Shown in pieces: positions 22,863-34,730 of a stretch of DNA of 64,000 bases. The DNA is from Stenogyne calaminthoides (lineage: Eukaryota; Streptophyta; Magnoliopsida; Lamiales; Lamiaceae), in assembly GCA_037126765.1 (NCBI GenBank), contig JBBCBC010000001.1, positions 29,186,804 to 29,250,803 of the forward strand, read 5' to 3'. Position 1 is the first letter of the stretch; each line of letters opens with the position of its first letter. Both the position numbers and the translations under genes were made by a program. The notes under the pieces were generated by a model, which was not told the DNA's origin, did not search any database, and saw only the letters and a program-made list of their open reading frames with translations.

Positions 22863-25860
22863 ATGGCCACTCATGGACTTGGAAAGATCATGTGCAATTA
22901 TGCGAATCGCAACGAAGATCTTTGAGGATAAGTTCGTTTCGGTTTGGAACCACCGAGGATTCTCAATCCATGGAGGTGGAACAAATTTCAAGAAGGCCGG
23001 ATCGAAACATATTGCTTTCGCTTTCATCGCAATCCAAAGGATGCAAAGATGAAGCACTTCAATTCTTGCGGAATTTGAGTGTGGATACAGAAAAAAAAGA
23101 CGAACCGATGTCGACAAATAATCGGAGATGAAATCAGATCGACAAATGCATATCACACTCGTCTGCTCAAATTTTGCCAAAGGGCGAATCTCACCGCGAC
23201 ATTACAGGGAGAATGAGGATGAAGAAATCGAGAGGAGCTCTTAAGAGAGGCAGATAAACATCGACAAATGGATTCATCGGCCAATGCTCAAAAGAAAGTA
23301 CAGATCATTGTTTGACATTCTCACAAGAACGATCATGGGAATTTCATTTAGCCCAGATGCTCTCACATCACCAAAATGTACAAAGATGGCAAAGAATAAT
23401 TGATGGGGCTCGAGAACATCAATTGGCACGGCTTCTCGAAAGCCATCTTGCTCCAAGAACACGAAAAATTTGGAGTCAATGAATCCAGCGGTCTTTCTCG
23501 AAAAAGAGAATCAAAGAATCTCAACAAGGTTGCGGTCGTATTAAAAGACAAACCGCCAAGCCGAATGGAATCGAGAATGGATCAAGTCCTACAATGCCTT
23601 CCTCTCATCAACTTCGGTTATATATGGGCCACAGAGACGATGACACGGAGCCCACTCCAACAAAAACTCAAGAAAGGAAAGAGCAAAAAAGCCGCCTCAT
23701 CCACACCCGCCAGTGCTCCGTAAAAAAAAACGAAAAACGGTGAAGGCCTGGGAGAAGAGGCCAAAGAAAGCAAAGCAACCTACCCCGACTCTAGCAGAAG
23801 ATGAAGATGAGAAGAAGAAAAAAAGCGCCACGAAGCGATGCATTGCGCAACAAAAAATGTAATCGAGACAGGCAAGCTTCTCAACTTTGAGGGCTCGCCC
23901 GAACGATCCGAGGTAGAAGCACAAGTGATAAATCTACTTCTCCTCAACCTCAAGCCGATTCACCGCTCGGACTAAAGGTGCGCAGAGTATATCTCTCTTC
24001 GCTAGTTCACTTTTCTTCATGAACTGAACCGGATCAATCGCCACTACAAAGCAGGAACCCACTTGCGGAGTTGAACCAATCGGACAACTTCCGCCGATTC
24101 AAGCACAACCGGAAGCTTCCACATCTCATCCAACGGAATCCGGGCCATGATCATTCTGCATCCAGATCAACAAAGACCATCAACGGAAAAATGGTCGGAC
24201 TAAGAATTGAACGGGAGATTGATGAGATGTATCCACAACCGGGTCGCCCATCCCGCTATCGAGAAGAAGTCATGGAGATCCTCACCGAGAGATCTCAGAT
24301 TAAAAACTTCTCGGATCTTATCTTACTTGTTGAGCAGATGGGTGGTGCGGATGAGTTCGCAGATTTTGACTTCGATATGAGGAAGTCTCGCCAAAGTGGG
24401 ATCACCAAATGAGCTCATATCGATAAATCTGGAAAGCCCCGATCAACGGGAAGTTGGAATTTAGGAAGAAGAGAAGCCGAGATCGCTCAAGAAGCTCGTA
24501 AATGAGACGTTTGAAATGGTGAATGCCGGAGTCACTGCCGATGAAAGTGGAACTGTGTTTGCAGATTCACGACCAACCACCGGAGGCTCAAACAACTGAA
24601 CTCGATCAAGTGATGGATCCAATTCCTACATCTCAAATCACCATTGATCAACTTCGGAGATCGATCTTGTCTCAAAGATCTCTGAAAAGAAGAGATTGAG
24701 GAGTGATAATCGATCGAGACAAATCGATCTCAAACAAATCGAAGCAATCGAGATCGCTTCTCCCAATCTATGACCACCATATCTGGCTGAGCTTACAAAA
24801 TCGCTTGATGACAAGTTTAAACAGGTGGATCAAAATCAATCTTCTTTTTTTCGACGCCATCGAGAAAAGGCTCGAGTTATCGAAGAGAAATTTGACAAAA
24901 TGATTTGGACACTCTCGCTACAATGGAAATCGCCAAGAAAGAACCGACATAACCGTCCCGTAATCTAATAGCTCAATCTTCGTGTTTATCTCGCTAATGA
25001 TCTAAATCGGGCATTGTCAATCAACTTTGGGTCTCGACTTCCCACCTCAATGCGCTTTTGATCAAACCAAAAAGGGGAAGGATCTCGAGAAACCAACCGA
25101 CACATCGAAGACAAGGCCCATGGACAAAGCTCAATTGCAAGAAAGGTCTGCTGGGTGCTGACATCAAAATCGGACCAGATTACTCGGACCAGAAAGTCAC
25201 CGGAAGCCGCAATTAGTCGACATCTGGTGATAAGGAGCTAGTCAGAAATTGTCCAAAGAGCGATGATTGAAGAAGAAAGAAGGACGAAAAAAAACGGGCA
25301 CAAGCGTAAGGGTTGAAAATGCAAGTTCAAATCAAGGGCTAAGAAAGGATTAATCGAAAAATCGCACTGAACCTCTCGCTGCCCGGCAAAAAGAGTCGAC
25401 GAGATTATACCAAAAAATCTTTTACGCTAAGAGGTTTGAGGAATGGAATAAGATCGTAAGTGAATGGCTTCTAGATGCCTTTGTCCTTGATCTTGTTCCA
25501 AAAGAAGAATCACCGGATGATGAGTTCCTCAACCGGTTCTGAAATAAATATCCGGACTTTCTCAAGTATCCGGAAAATGAGGCCAAGCTTATAAATGTAA
25601 AGATATCACGCCAAGAGTATGATCCGTTAATATACTCAAAGAAGGCCCGATGGCTCATTTGATGATGGCATTTGAGAGATTCTACTTTGACATATTGAAC
25701 AAATCACGGATAACGATCAAGTGCATAAATCGATGTCAAATGGAAACTCTATCGATTTTCAACATTCCACAAGACCAAAGAGAAATGCCAGAAGGATACA
25801 AGCCCAAGGAGTGAAGATTCGGAAGATGTCTAGGGATCAGCTGCTTTTAAATTCAAAACT
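22863..25860 (+). pseudogene. Extra ORF region of SIRE element (env-like position), decayed
   Basis: The first frame, MATHGLGKIMCNYANRNEDL, stops after 20 codons, and coding potential continues in shifting frames. Recognisable traits are a lysine-rich nuclear-signal-like tract RKKKRKTVKAWEKRPKKAKQ (about 23720-23780) with an acidic stretch after it, an open stretch at 24071-24409 (EREIDEMYPQPGRPSRYREE) and hydrophilic text to about 25815. No signal peptide or convincing membrane span is seen. It occupies the place where SIRE elements may carry an env-like gene, but I cannot support an envelope function; a nuclear or coiled-coil protein fits the residues better. Confidence 0.45.
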
Positions 25861-26011
25861 TTTCTGATGTAACATGTAATCATCATATCTAATGAAAAGT
25901 TTATTTTTTCTGATCCCAAGACAAAATCTCTTTGTCTTCTGATTACTTGCTCTTTTAACCTGTTCTATACTTATCAACTTTGTTTGGTTTCTCAAGTGTT
26001 TTGGTTTCATC

Positions 26012-26024
26012 AAAAAGGGGAAAT
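26012..26024 (+). other. Polypurine tract of SIRE element
   Basis: AAAAAGGGGAAAT lies directly against the LTR start TGTTGGGAAATTT and would prime plus-strand synthesis. Confidence 0.85.
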
Positions 26025-26171
26025 TGTTGGGAAATTTATAGTTTTGATGAAAGTTCCAAAACACATGTAATAGGACCAAATCCGGACTGTTAGGTGACTG
26101 ATGTTTACATTACTGCTATAGGAGACCAGTTGATAATGATTGTATAGAAAAACTGATGTAATAGATAGGTC

Positions 26172-26197
26172 ACATATTGAGGGGGAACTCAATATGT
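26172..26197. repeat. LTR hairpin with GGGGAA loop
   Basis: Ten-base arms ACATATTGAG and CTCAATATGT around GGGGAA, about 147 bp inside the LTR. See 3943-3969 and 22065-22092. Confidence 0.8.
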
Positions 26198-26743
26198 AAA
26201 GGTCGATCCAAGAATCGAAGAAAATCAAGATCCGTCAGAGCGTAACGCTAAATCCGAGCGAAAGATCAGATTGAACTGATCTCGTCAGATAACTCAGTGA
26301 AAGTCATGAAGCTCAAACCTCTATACTAGAAGATCAGATGACTTCCAGAAGATAAGACCAGAAGACCTACATCGGTACGAGTCGGCCCAATTGAAGCTAA
26401 GTCAATTCAGCCCAAGACTCCATCGGGTGGATCGATCGATTCGGATCGATCGGATCAGCTCATAAGATGAAAACTGATGTTTCATCTTATCATACGTCTG
26501 CGATCTGAACAAGATGAATACAAACCTTAGTTGGAGGAACAACACTGCAAAGCAAGGCTTTCATCCAATAAGGAAGAAACACGTATGAACTGAGCTGATA
26601 CTCGTGGGATTCGATGTTGCTCTCTCAAACGGCTATAAACTTTCAGCCATGCCGTTCCTGAAGCACGTCACATCAAGCCTGCAACTCTACCTAAAATAGC
26701 CTGAGATTCAAATTGCTCTCCAACGGCTCTTTGATCTCAAGGT

Positions 26744-26753
26744 CTATAAATAT
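26744..26753 (+). promoter_or_regulatory. TATA box of SIRE LTR
   Basis: CTATAAATAT, conserved in position with 3377-3386. Confidence 0.55.
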
Positions 26754-27629
26754 GGGATCACACTTCGGTGATACTGAAATCTTTGGGACAAACAACATAA
26801 TCAAGAAGCTCAAACTATAGTCAGATTTCCGCACGAAGAACACAACTACAAGCTTATTTTATATTGTGTTCATCCCATAAGTTCTTAGCAAGAAATCTTT
26901 TCATCTAGCTATCGTCGTTTATTATACGCAAGAAAAGATTTCATAGTTGGAACCTCAACAATCTTACCCAAACCCCCAAGTTAGGATAAGTTGTTTAGCA
27001 AGATTCGATCTAGGGTTTCTAATACTGATTTTATCCGGTTGAGTGAGAACTCTTAAAACATCTGTTGGTGTCTTGTGTTGCACTAACACACTAATCTAAG
27101 TCCATCCGGTTAAATTCGGTTAAGTTGGTGCCCCTTGTGAAAGGGAAGAGTGGATGTAGGATGGTTTGTCCGAACCACTATAAATCTTGGTGCCTTCTTT
27201 TGCTTTGATTAACTGCTCTCACATCGCACAATCTTAAAGCGCATACATTCTAAGTTAAGATCAGACAGCACCAAGCTTCTGATCTGATCGGACCTGATTT
27301 CTGACATCTGATTAAAAAGATAAAACTTGGAATCTGATTTATACAAACTGGTTTTTCACGGGTAAAACTTAAGCTTCCGCACGCATCAGTTAATCTGATA
27401 GTTACCGAACCGATCCGCTTACCGCGTTCGATAAGTTAGTTATCGACCGAATCGATTCACTCGCGACTTCGATCGGGGCTATCTTTCGCTTTTTGACCCG
27501 ATCCGCATCGAAAAAGTTTTTCAGAAGTCTATTCACCCCTCCCCTCTAGACTTCTGCCCTCACTTAACCCGTTCGGGACCTACATCGGATATTGTCTCTT
27601 GGTACTTAGTCATTTCTTGTTTGTCTTCT

Positions 27630-28751
27630 AGGAATGAAAGTGATAGAGAGCATCTTTCTGAGCCCAGTCTCGATTATCTGAAGACAAAAGCGCCTCCCTA
27701 TGCACGTTTGGACAGTATCCCGGAGCATCTTCACTGAGCAATAGAGGATATGCTCCAGTCATGGACTCTGGATCTCGAGGATGACGTAACCAAATAGAGT
27801 ACCCACTCTAATGCTATCTTACTCGCCATCCATGCTAGCCGGACCTTACCCGTGGCAGAGAGAGTTCGTGACAACATCATAAGGGATTTCAATCGTATCT
27901 CTTATCTTGAGGGGGGTCGGATTCAGTTGAAGCAAGATATTGAAGAGTTGAGGCGTGGTAGGGAATCCACGGACAAGGAGCTTGCCCTAGCCAGATCGCA
28001 GATTCAAGAGAGGGATGTCCAGCTCCGTGAGAAAGATGCTCAGCTTCGTGAGAAAGATGCTCAGATTTCGCTTAATGAGACTACTATAGCTCAGTTGACT
28101 CTCGAGCGAAACGAGGCGGTTGCAAAGAATGACTCCAACAAGGTTCTATTGTTTAATGGGATTAAACAATGTGATATAGACAAGAAGGAGTATGCTCGGC
28201 TTGCTGCGGAGCAAGCTAAACTTAAGGCTGCAATGGAAGGATCTTATAGTGAGCCGGAGGCTCGACAGTTGGCCGGTTATAGCCACACCCTTGCTTATGC
28301 CAATTCCATTCATGTGGCACACTTCTCCGAAGACTTGCCCAGTGTTCACGCGAATCTGAAAGAGAAGCTGATGAGTTATCTTCGTGTCAACCCTCCATTG
28401 CCTGAGTTTGGGTACGTTTATCCGCTGGCCAACCTCGGGGCCATGGGTTATGATTTCTCATTCTTAGATGGGGTTACACTTTCGGATCCTAGGGCCATGC
28501 TTGCTCAAGTGAATGGTACTTCCCCTGTTGGGCTGGAGACATATGCCCGTTCGACGATGGACATCGAAGTTGAGGTCCCTTCGTCTAGTGTTGAAGTGGA
28601 CTTTGGAGGAGGAGGTGGGTTGAACTCTACCTCTGCCAATGTTGAGACTATGGAGGGGAGTCGGGTGATTGTTGCCCAAGGCGAGTTTGACGCCGTGGAT
28701 GGGAACGTGGTGTCCGCTTCTTTGCAGGAGTCATCATCACCGATGAGTTAG
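27630..28751 (+). CDS. Antisense extra ORF of Tat gypsy element
   Basis: Lies on the strand opposite gag-pol, between pol and the lost 3' LTR, as known for several Tat/Retand-type elements. The open part is about 300 codons (27852-28751). In-frame stops at about 27736 and 27795-27797 interrupt weaker upstream coding that runs to the SIRE boundary. Residues 10-110 look like a coiled coil, with a tandem LREKDAQ repeat (RDVQLREKDAQLREKDAQ). A middle part (HVAHFSEDLPSVHANLKEKL) and an acidic serine-rich C-terminus follow. Function unknown; related ORFs are filed as gypsy-type putative transposon proteins (PF04195 type), an assignment I infer from position and style. Confidence 0.65.
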
Positions 28752-29636
28752 TTCAAGAGAGCTCAACCACTTGACATTCCTGGAGGATTTTCCTTTATCG
28801 GCCGCATGTGGCCTTATCTTGCTTTAGTACTTTGTTGATCGACTTGCTTATTTTCGATGAGACTACCATTTACTTTCAATGCCTTAGCATTTATGCATAC
28901 TTGATTGTCTTATTTGCTTGCAATCTGTGTTTGGCTTGTCGTCTTACTTTTACGCGACTTAGTTGTCTTATTGTTTTGCAACTTATTGGTTGGTCGTCTT
29001 AGTTGTATGCAACTTAGTTGTCTTATTGTTTTGCAACTTTTGATGCCTTGGAATGCCTGTTATGAAATGTTATGAATTTTTATGTTTGTGGACTATCTTT
29101 GGGAGGTCGATTTCCTTAGAAATCGACGACTTCAGGTAATTGACCTCCTAGGTCGACGACCTGCCCCCTTGTCCATGACATAAGGAATTCTGATCATCTT
29201 ATCTGGTTGCGATCCTTTGATGTTTAGAAATTTATATGTTTGTGCACTATCTCCGGGAGGTCGATCTCCTTAGAAATCGGCGACTTTGGGTAATCGATCT
29301 TCTTATAGGTCGACGACCTGCCCCCTTGTCCATGACATTAAAAATTCTAATCTTCTTAGTGTTTTGGCACTTATTTGGTCGTCTTATTCGGATGCGACTG
29401 AGTGCCTTACCACTTGTCTGATCGTCTTATTTGGGTGCGACCTAATGCCTTAGCATTTTTGTGTTTAGAACATGCTACTACAATTAACCTCGTTAGAGGT
29501 CAGATGACCTGCCCCCAATTTCTGATCACTAAAATCTAAAAGCATGGGAAAATGAGACAATTTCAAATTTCTTGAAAGAACAACTTTCTATTTCCGAACT
29601 TGAAACGAGTTTTTCTTACAAAATCTAGAATTTAAA
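28752..29636. repeat. Repeat-rich spacer of Tat element
   Basis: Holds a 157-bp tandem duplication around GGTCGACGACCTGCCCCCTT (about 29152 and 29309) with a weaker third copy near 29495. It also holds a 55-bp repeat of ACTTAGTTGTCTTATTGTTT (28957 and 29012) and scattered CGTCTTATT.GG.TGCGAC words. Non-coding. Confidence 0.75.
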
Positions 29637-30692
29637 TTACTGGTAATACTTCTTCAAATAAGCTGCGTTCCAAGGGTATTGAGCTGGAACTCCCTTCGTG
29701 TCTTCTAACTCGTAAGCTCCATTTGGCAAACACTTGGAAATTTTGAGGGGGCCTTCCCAAGTCGGACCGAAAACTCCTTTTGCTACCCCTGGATTTCGTC
29801 GTAAAACCAGGTCGCCAATCTTGAACTTGCGAATCTTGATCTTTGAGTTGTAATACTTTTCTGACTTTTGCTTGTAGCTAGCATTCTTTAAATTAGAATA
29901 TATCCTTCTTTCTTCGAGCAGATCGAGCTCAGTACGAAGAGCTCGATCATTATCTACTGTGATAGACTGTAGTGTCCTGTGACTTCGAATTACCACCTCG
30001 GATGGTATTACTGCCTCCGTTCCGAAAGCTAGCGCAAAAGGAGTTTCGCCAGTTGAGTTTCGGAAAGTTGTTCGATACGACCAAAGTATGTCTGGGAGTT
30101 TGTGAGCCCACAAACCTCGAGAACCGTCGAGCTGAGTCTTCAGTGTGTATTTTATTATCTTGTTGACTTCTTCTACTTGGCCGTTCGACTGCGGATGGTA
30201 TGGTGTTGAGAACAACTTCGCGATTTTCCATTTTGCAAAAAATGCATCGATTTTAGCTCCGTAAAACTGCTTTCCGTTATCTGAGACGATCGCTTGCGGG
30301 AGCCCGAAACGACATATGATATTCTTCTAGATGAACCTAATGATCTTTTCTTGGGTAATCTTAGGTAGTGGTTCCGCTTCCACCCATTTTGTGAAATAGT
30401 CGACTGCAACTACTGCATGTCTCATCGTGCCCGGAGCCGTTGACAAAGGTCCAATCAAGTCGATCCCCCACTTTGTAAATGGCCATGGGCTGTAGATGGA
30501 AGTTAGCTCCTCGGGAGCTCTCTTGATGGTCGGGGAAAACACTTGGCACTTGTGGCAGGACTTAGCGTATTTGATTGCATCCTTCCTCAGAGTTAGCCAG
30601 AAATAACCCTGTCTGATCATTTTGTAAACGAGTGATTGCCCCCCAGTGTGATTTCCGCAAACTCCTTCGTGGATATCCTTCAAAATAATCAT
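29637..30692 (-). pseudogene. Integrase of Tat gypsy element, one in-frame stop
   Basis: The HHCC zinc finger is visible (HEGVCGNHTGG, then CHKCQ). The catalytic core has WGIDLIGPL, IVSDNGKQF and NGQVEEVNK as the D, D and E segments. The C-terminal part includes FKIGDLVLRRNPGVAKG and ends WNAAYLKKYYQ. A TAG near 30327 divides it; the frame is otherwise open. Would insert the cDNA copy into the genome. Confidence 0.88.
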
Positions 30693-31029
30693 CCCTTGCT
30701 CCGGCGTTACACACTTGAGAAGTGGTAGCTAAAAACTTCTTTTGTATAATTGTTTATCAATGATAACGTATCTCGCGGCTCTAAGCTGTAGTCGGCGAGC
30801 TTGGATTTTGTCCTCTGGCAATGCCCCAGTCTCAATATACTTGATGATAGGTGTCATCCAGGTCTTCTCCTGAGCTTCGACCTGAAGAATTGACCATCTT
30901 CCTGCTGGGGTCGTTGATCGGATCATAGCTACTTCACTTAAGTTGATTATGGGTCACCTGATGGGATCATCAATCTGGTGACAGCGATGTTATCCATTCT
31001 TGCTGCTCCTTCCGAAGTGGCAATTCGAG
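30693..31029 (-). pseudogene. RNase H-integrase connector of Tat pol
   Basis: A weaker coding stretch (WSILQVEAQEKTWMTPIIKY, ARRLQLRAARYVIIDKQLYK) typical of the linker before integrase. Stops split it near 30730 and 30930. Confidence 0.6.
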
Positions 31030-31689
31030 CTAGAGCATCCGCTTGAGTATTGTCAGCTCACGGAATTTGTTCGATGTAAACTTGCTCGAATTTTTCCAAC
31101 AAATTCTGGCGACCTGCTGGTACCTGATCATCTGATCGCCTCTAGCTTCATACTCACCCGACATCTGATATGCCACTAGTTGTGAATCACAAAATACTTT
31201 GAGACGCTGAACTCCCATGGCCATCGCCATTTCTAAACCATTGATTAAAGCCTCATATTCTGCCTCGTTATTTGTTGCGTGGAAATCAAATCTGATGGCA
31301 GTGGTAAAAGATTAATTGTCGGGGCTGATGAGCACGACTCCTGCCCCCACTCGTGTACTGGTGGATGAACCGTCGACGTATAGTTTCCATGGATCCCTGA
31401 TGACCTCGCCAGACTTCTCAGGGAATGTGAGTTCAACCAAGAAATCAGCGAGCACCTGCGCCTTAATCGCAGTCCTAGGAGCGAAGGTGACACCAAACTG
31501 GCCAATCTCGATAGACCATTTCAGAAGTCGTCCCGCAGTGTCTGGTCGGTGTAACACTTGTCTTAACGACATCGTCGTAAGGACTTCAACTTGATGATCA
31601 AAGAAATATTGGCGAAGTTTCCTTATGCTCATGGCTAGAGTATAAGCAAGCTTTTCCAGATGTGGGTACCTAAGTTTGGCATCATTCAA
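31030..31689 (-). pseudogene. RNase H and second (archaeal-type) RNase H of Tat element
   Basis: First domain: LRYPHLEKLAYTLAMSIRKL and HQVEVLTTMSLRQVLHRPD. Second domain: WKLYVDGSSTSTRVGAGVVL, then EAEYEALINGLEMAMAMG and LKVFCDSQLVAYQMSGEYEA, giving the D-E-D residues of an added RNase H. This pair marks the Tat branch. The frame breaks near 31312 and at 31245-31030. Confidence 0.82.
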
Positions 31690-32725
31690 TGTCTGGCTAA
31701 CGAAGTAAATTGGTAGATGGAACTACCCTTCAGCTCGGACAAGGACTGCACTTAGAGCTGAGTTTGAGGCCGCTAGATATAAGAATAGCTTCTCGCCAGG
31801 AATTGGTTTGGACAAAATTTGGGGGTTGGATAAGTACTCCTTGATATTCATAAAAGCGCGCTGACTCTCCGGGGTCCAAGAAAATTTACCTTTTTTCATT
31901 GTTTCGAAAAATAGTTTGCACTTGTCCCCCATTCTGGATATGAACCTGTTGAGCTATGCCAAACATCCCGTTAGCCTCTGAACTTCCTTCACGTTGCGAG
32001 GAGCTTTCATGTTTAGAATTTCTTGAATTTCTTGAATTTTCGATGGGTTTGCTTCGATGCCCCGCTGACTGATTATATGACCAAGAAACTTCCCTGACCC
32101 CACTCCGAAACTGCACTTCTTCGGGTTCAACTTCATGTTGTACTCTCTCAAAATGGTGAAGGTTTGAGCGAGGTGGGTTAGATAATCTTCCTTCTTCTCA
32201 CTTTTGACCATGATGTCGTCGATGTATACCTCCACAGTCTTACCTATCTCGTCGGCGAACATTTTGTTCACTAATCGCTGATAAGTTTCCCCTGCGTTCT
32301 TGAGTCCGAAAGGCATCCTCTTCCAACAGTAGACATTTTTCTCGGTTAGAAAAGAGGTGTGTTGTTGATCGTCCTCGTGCATGGCGATTTGGTGGTATCC
32401 CACGAAGGCATCCATAAACGACATCATTTCATGGCCTGCTGTACTATCTATCAAGTGATCGATGTGCTTCATGGGAAAAAAGTCTTTTGGGCAAGCATCA
32501 TTCAGGTCGGTGAAGTCGATGCATAACCTCCAAGAGTTGTTTGCTTTTTTTTACGAGCACGACATTTGCTACCCATTGCGGGTGGTTGGCCTGCTCGATC
32601 AACTTGTTATCCAATAATTTCTTGACTTCCTCGGCTAGAGCTGCATACTTCTCTGGACCGAACTTTCGCCTCTACTGAGAGACTGGCTTTCTTGATGGAT
32701 CAATATTCAATTGGTGACATGAGAC
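31690..32725 (-). pseudogene. Reverse transcriptase of Tat gypsy element
   Basis: Conserved segments include WRLCIDFTDLNDACPKD, SFMDAFVGYHQIAMHEDDQQ, KRMPFGLKNAGETYQRL, VEVYIDDIMVKS (catalytic loop) and KCSFGVGSGKFLGH. A one-base shift in the T-run at about 32549, stops near 32730 and 32672, and another at about 31932-31954 interrupt it. Confidence 0.87.
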
Positions 32726-33535
32726 CTAGGGGTCGATGCCCACCATGTCATCATGCGACCACACAAAAACATCTAAGTTACCTTTAAAGAACTCAATCAC
32801 CTTGCCTCGCATTTCGCTCGGAATTTTTATTCCGATCGTGACTTCGAGCTCAGGTCGAGTTGGATCCACTTGTATTTTTTTGAGTTCTTCCATTGGGGTT
32901 GCTCGCTGCTCGCCCCCTTTGACCCTCGAATCTTCGATGGGTCCTTTTTTAGGAACTTCCACCTCCATTGGTTCAAAACCAAGCCGCGGTTCCAGATCGG
33001 GGAGACCTTTTGAGGATTGGTCTTCCTCTGAGCCCGAGCTGGTAGAGATCTGGTTAGCTGGTGAGTCAACCATAATTTGGTCGCCTTCCTCCAAATTTTG
33101 TTTCTCGACCTCATCATCTATTTCCATCTCATTACTTTCCTTGTCTTTTTTCTGAGATGATGTTTGATTTTTAAGACATACTTGCATCATTTCAGAGTTA
33201 TGACCATTTCGAAAATAAATTGCGGAATTTAAATTGGGACAGATGTAGGTCAAACATTTCCTTGCAGCAGTCTGGTCACCCTTAATGGTGCCAATGGTCC
33301 CATCAGAGCCTGGGAACTTGATACAATAAAAGTAGGGGGAGGATGCGGCACCAAACTTGTGTTCGAAAGGCCGGCCAAAAAACCCGTTTAAGGTTGATGG
33401 CTTGTCAACTATTACAAAGTCGAGTTGCCTGGTAGCTCGTACCTCCTTATCTAGACTAGAAGTAATTTCTACAGCTAAATGGATCATCCCATAAGGATGT
33501 ACTGGCTGATCTCCAAATCCTATGATCCCCATCTC
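32726..33535 (-). pseudogene. Protease C-part and linker of Tat polyprotein
   Basis: Continues the frame of gag-protease after one TGA at about 33533. LDFVIVDKPSTLNGFFGRP is the downstream half of a Tat retropepsin. A long acidic linker before RT follows, with VWSHDDMVGIDP at its end. Confidence 0.78.
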
Positions 33536-34725
33536 TCAAGGCTCGATGTAGCTGTTGAAATCCCCCAGCTGGTCCAATGCCTTCTTGAAAATGATGTTGC
33601 AGAAGGCCCCATTGTCCACCATGATGTGGTGAACAAGGATGCCCATGATTTTTGCCGAGATGACCAATGGGTCCCAGTTGGGAAAGACGAAGCCATCTTT
33701 GTCCTCTTCCGAGAAAATGAGTAGGTTTGCCTTGGGGACGATTGTGTGAACAGGTAGACACATAAGCGTGGCATTATCTAGAGCTCTCATCTCCGCCTTC
33801 TTATGTCGGCCGGATAGTGAGATGGCGGGGAGCAGACCTCCCAGTGTGCCCTCAGTTGGGCAGATCATGTGGATAACTCGTCCTTCAGCACCTTCGGGCA
33901 TAGGTGGAGCCTGAAGGTCTTGGTTGCTCCCTGGTCCAGCATGGCGGCCTCGATTCTGGTGGTTCCTCTGGTTGGTCGTCGCCGCTGCTGCTGCTGCTGC
34001 TGGCTTGACGAACTCCTCTAGCTTCCCATCTTCATACAGTTTCCAAAGCTGCCTTAGTAGATCTCGGCAATCCCCGGTGTTATGTCCGATGCTGTTGTGG
34101 TACTCGCAGAACTTTTTTGGGTTCAATCTGCCTTCCTCCCTTAGCATTTTTCTTGGTGGAGGAATATGATGTCTTGCCTTGACTGCATTGAAGACCTCTC
34201 TTGGGGAAACTTTTATCACTTCGAGTAGTTTCACCTCGATACTCCCCTCGTCAAAAGGTTTGAAAGATCCAGGGGCTTTGTAAGCGGCCCCCGACCTCTT
34301 ATATGACTTCTCAGTCTTACCAGCTGGTTTCTTCGCCTCGCTCGCCCCTTGTTCTTCCATTCATTGAGCAAGCAGCTCGGCGCTGCTAATCAAATTTCCT
34401 GCTCAGTGTCGGAAATCAGCATAGGACTTCGGGTATTCCATATTCATGATTTTCCAAAGTTTTGTGTTCATCCGGAGTCCCCCGACGACTCCCATGACCT
34501 TAGCCTCATCTCCGAGAGGTTCTCCTTCCATGATCAGCTTGTCTACCCTTTCGATGTATGCTCGGTCGGTCTCGTCTTTATATTGCCAAATATTGGCCAA
34601 CCTTTGTTTTGTTCCCACCTTCGGGGTCATAGTGGCGAAGTGATCAAGGAACAGTTGCGCCATCTGGCGAAATGACTCTACGGAGGATGGAGGTAAGGTG
34701 TTGTACCACCTGTAGGCTTGATCAC
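33536..34725 (-). pseudogene. Tat gag C-part and start of protease
   Basis: The interrupted gag resumes with GDQAYRWYNTLPPSSVESFR and contains FCEYHNSIGHNTGDC, a Cys/His finger. A run of nine alanines follows. The protease motif is IMVDNGAF, where DNG replaces DTG/DSG. A stop near 34361-34403 separates the two long frames. The copia insertion at 34731 cuts the frame between LTL and GDQ. Confidence 0.85.
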
Positions 34726-34730
34726 CTAAG

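Larger units (their letters stand above)
15755..27584 (+). mobile_element. SIRE-type copia element, 5'-truncated, plus strand
   Basis: Order is gag C-half, protease, integrase, reverse transcriptase, RNase H, long spacer, extra ORF region, polypurine tract, 3' LTR. The 5' LTR and gag N-half are missing; homology begins abruptly in CACTA 2 near 15735-15755. The integrase-side HMDLFGP motif, VVEETPHVTFNEAS segment and the AAAAAGGGGAAAT tract before TGTTGG are hallmarks of the SIRE lineage. Stops and shifts are so frequent that the copy is long dead. Confidence 0.85.
26025..27584 (+). repeat. 3' LTR of SIRE-type element (1560 bp)
   Basis: Runs TGTTGGGAAATTTATAG to GTTCGGGACCTACA. Reverse-orientation partner of 2561-4119. 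The right end abuts the antisense ORF of the Tat gypsy element, so the SIRE element inserted there. The 5-bp duplicate (TCGGA on the right) cannot be tested because the left end is lost. Confidence 0.88.

Noticed and set aside
22863..25860. Calling the SIRE extra ORF an envelope gene
   Set aside because: No signal peptide, membrane span or cleavage site visible; only its position suggests env.
33924..34169. Plus-strand ORF with an alanine run
   Set aside because: Antisense shadow of the gag alanine tract on the minus strand.
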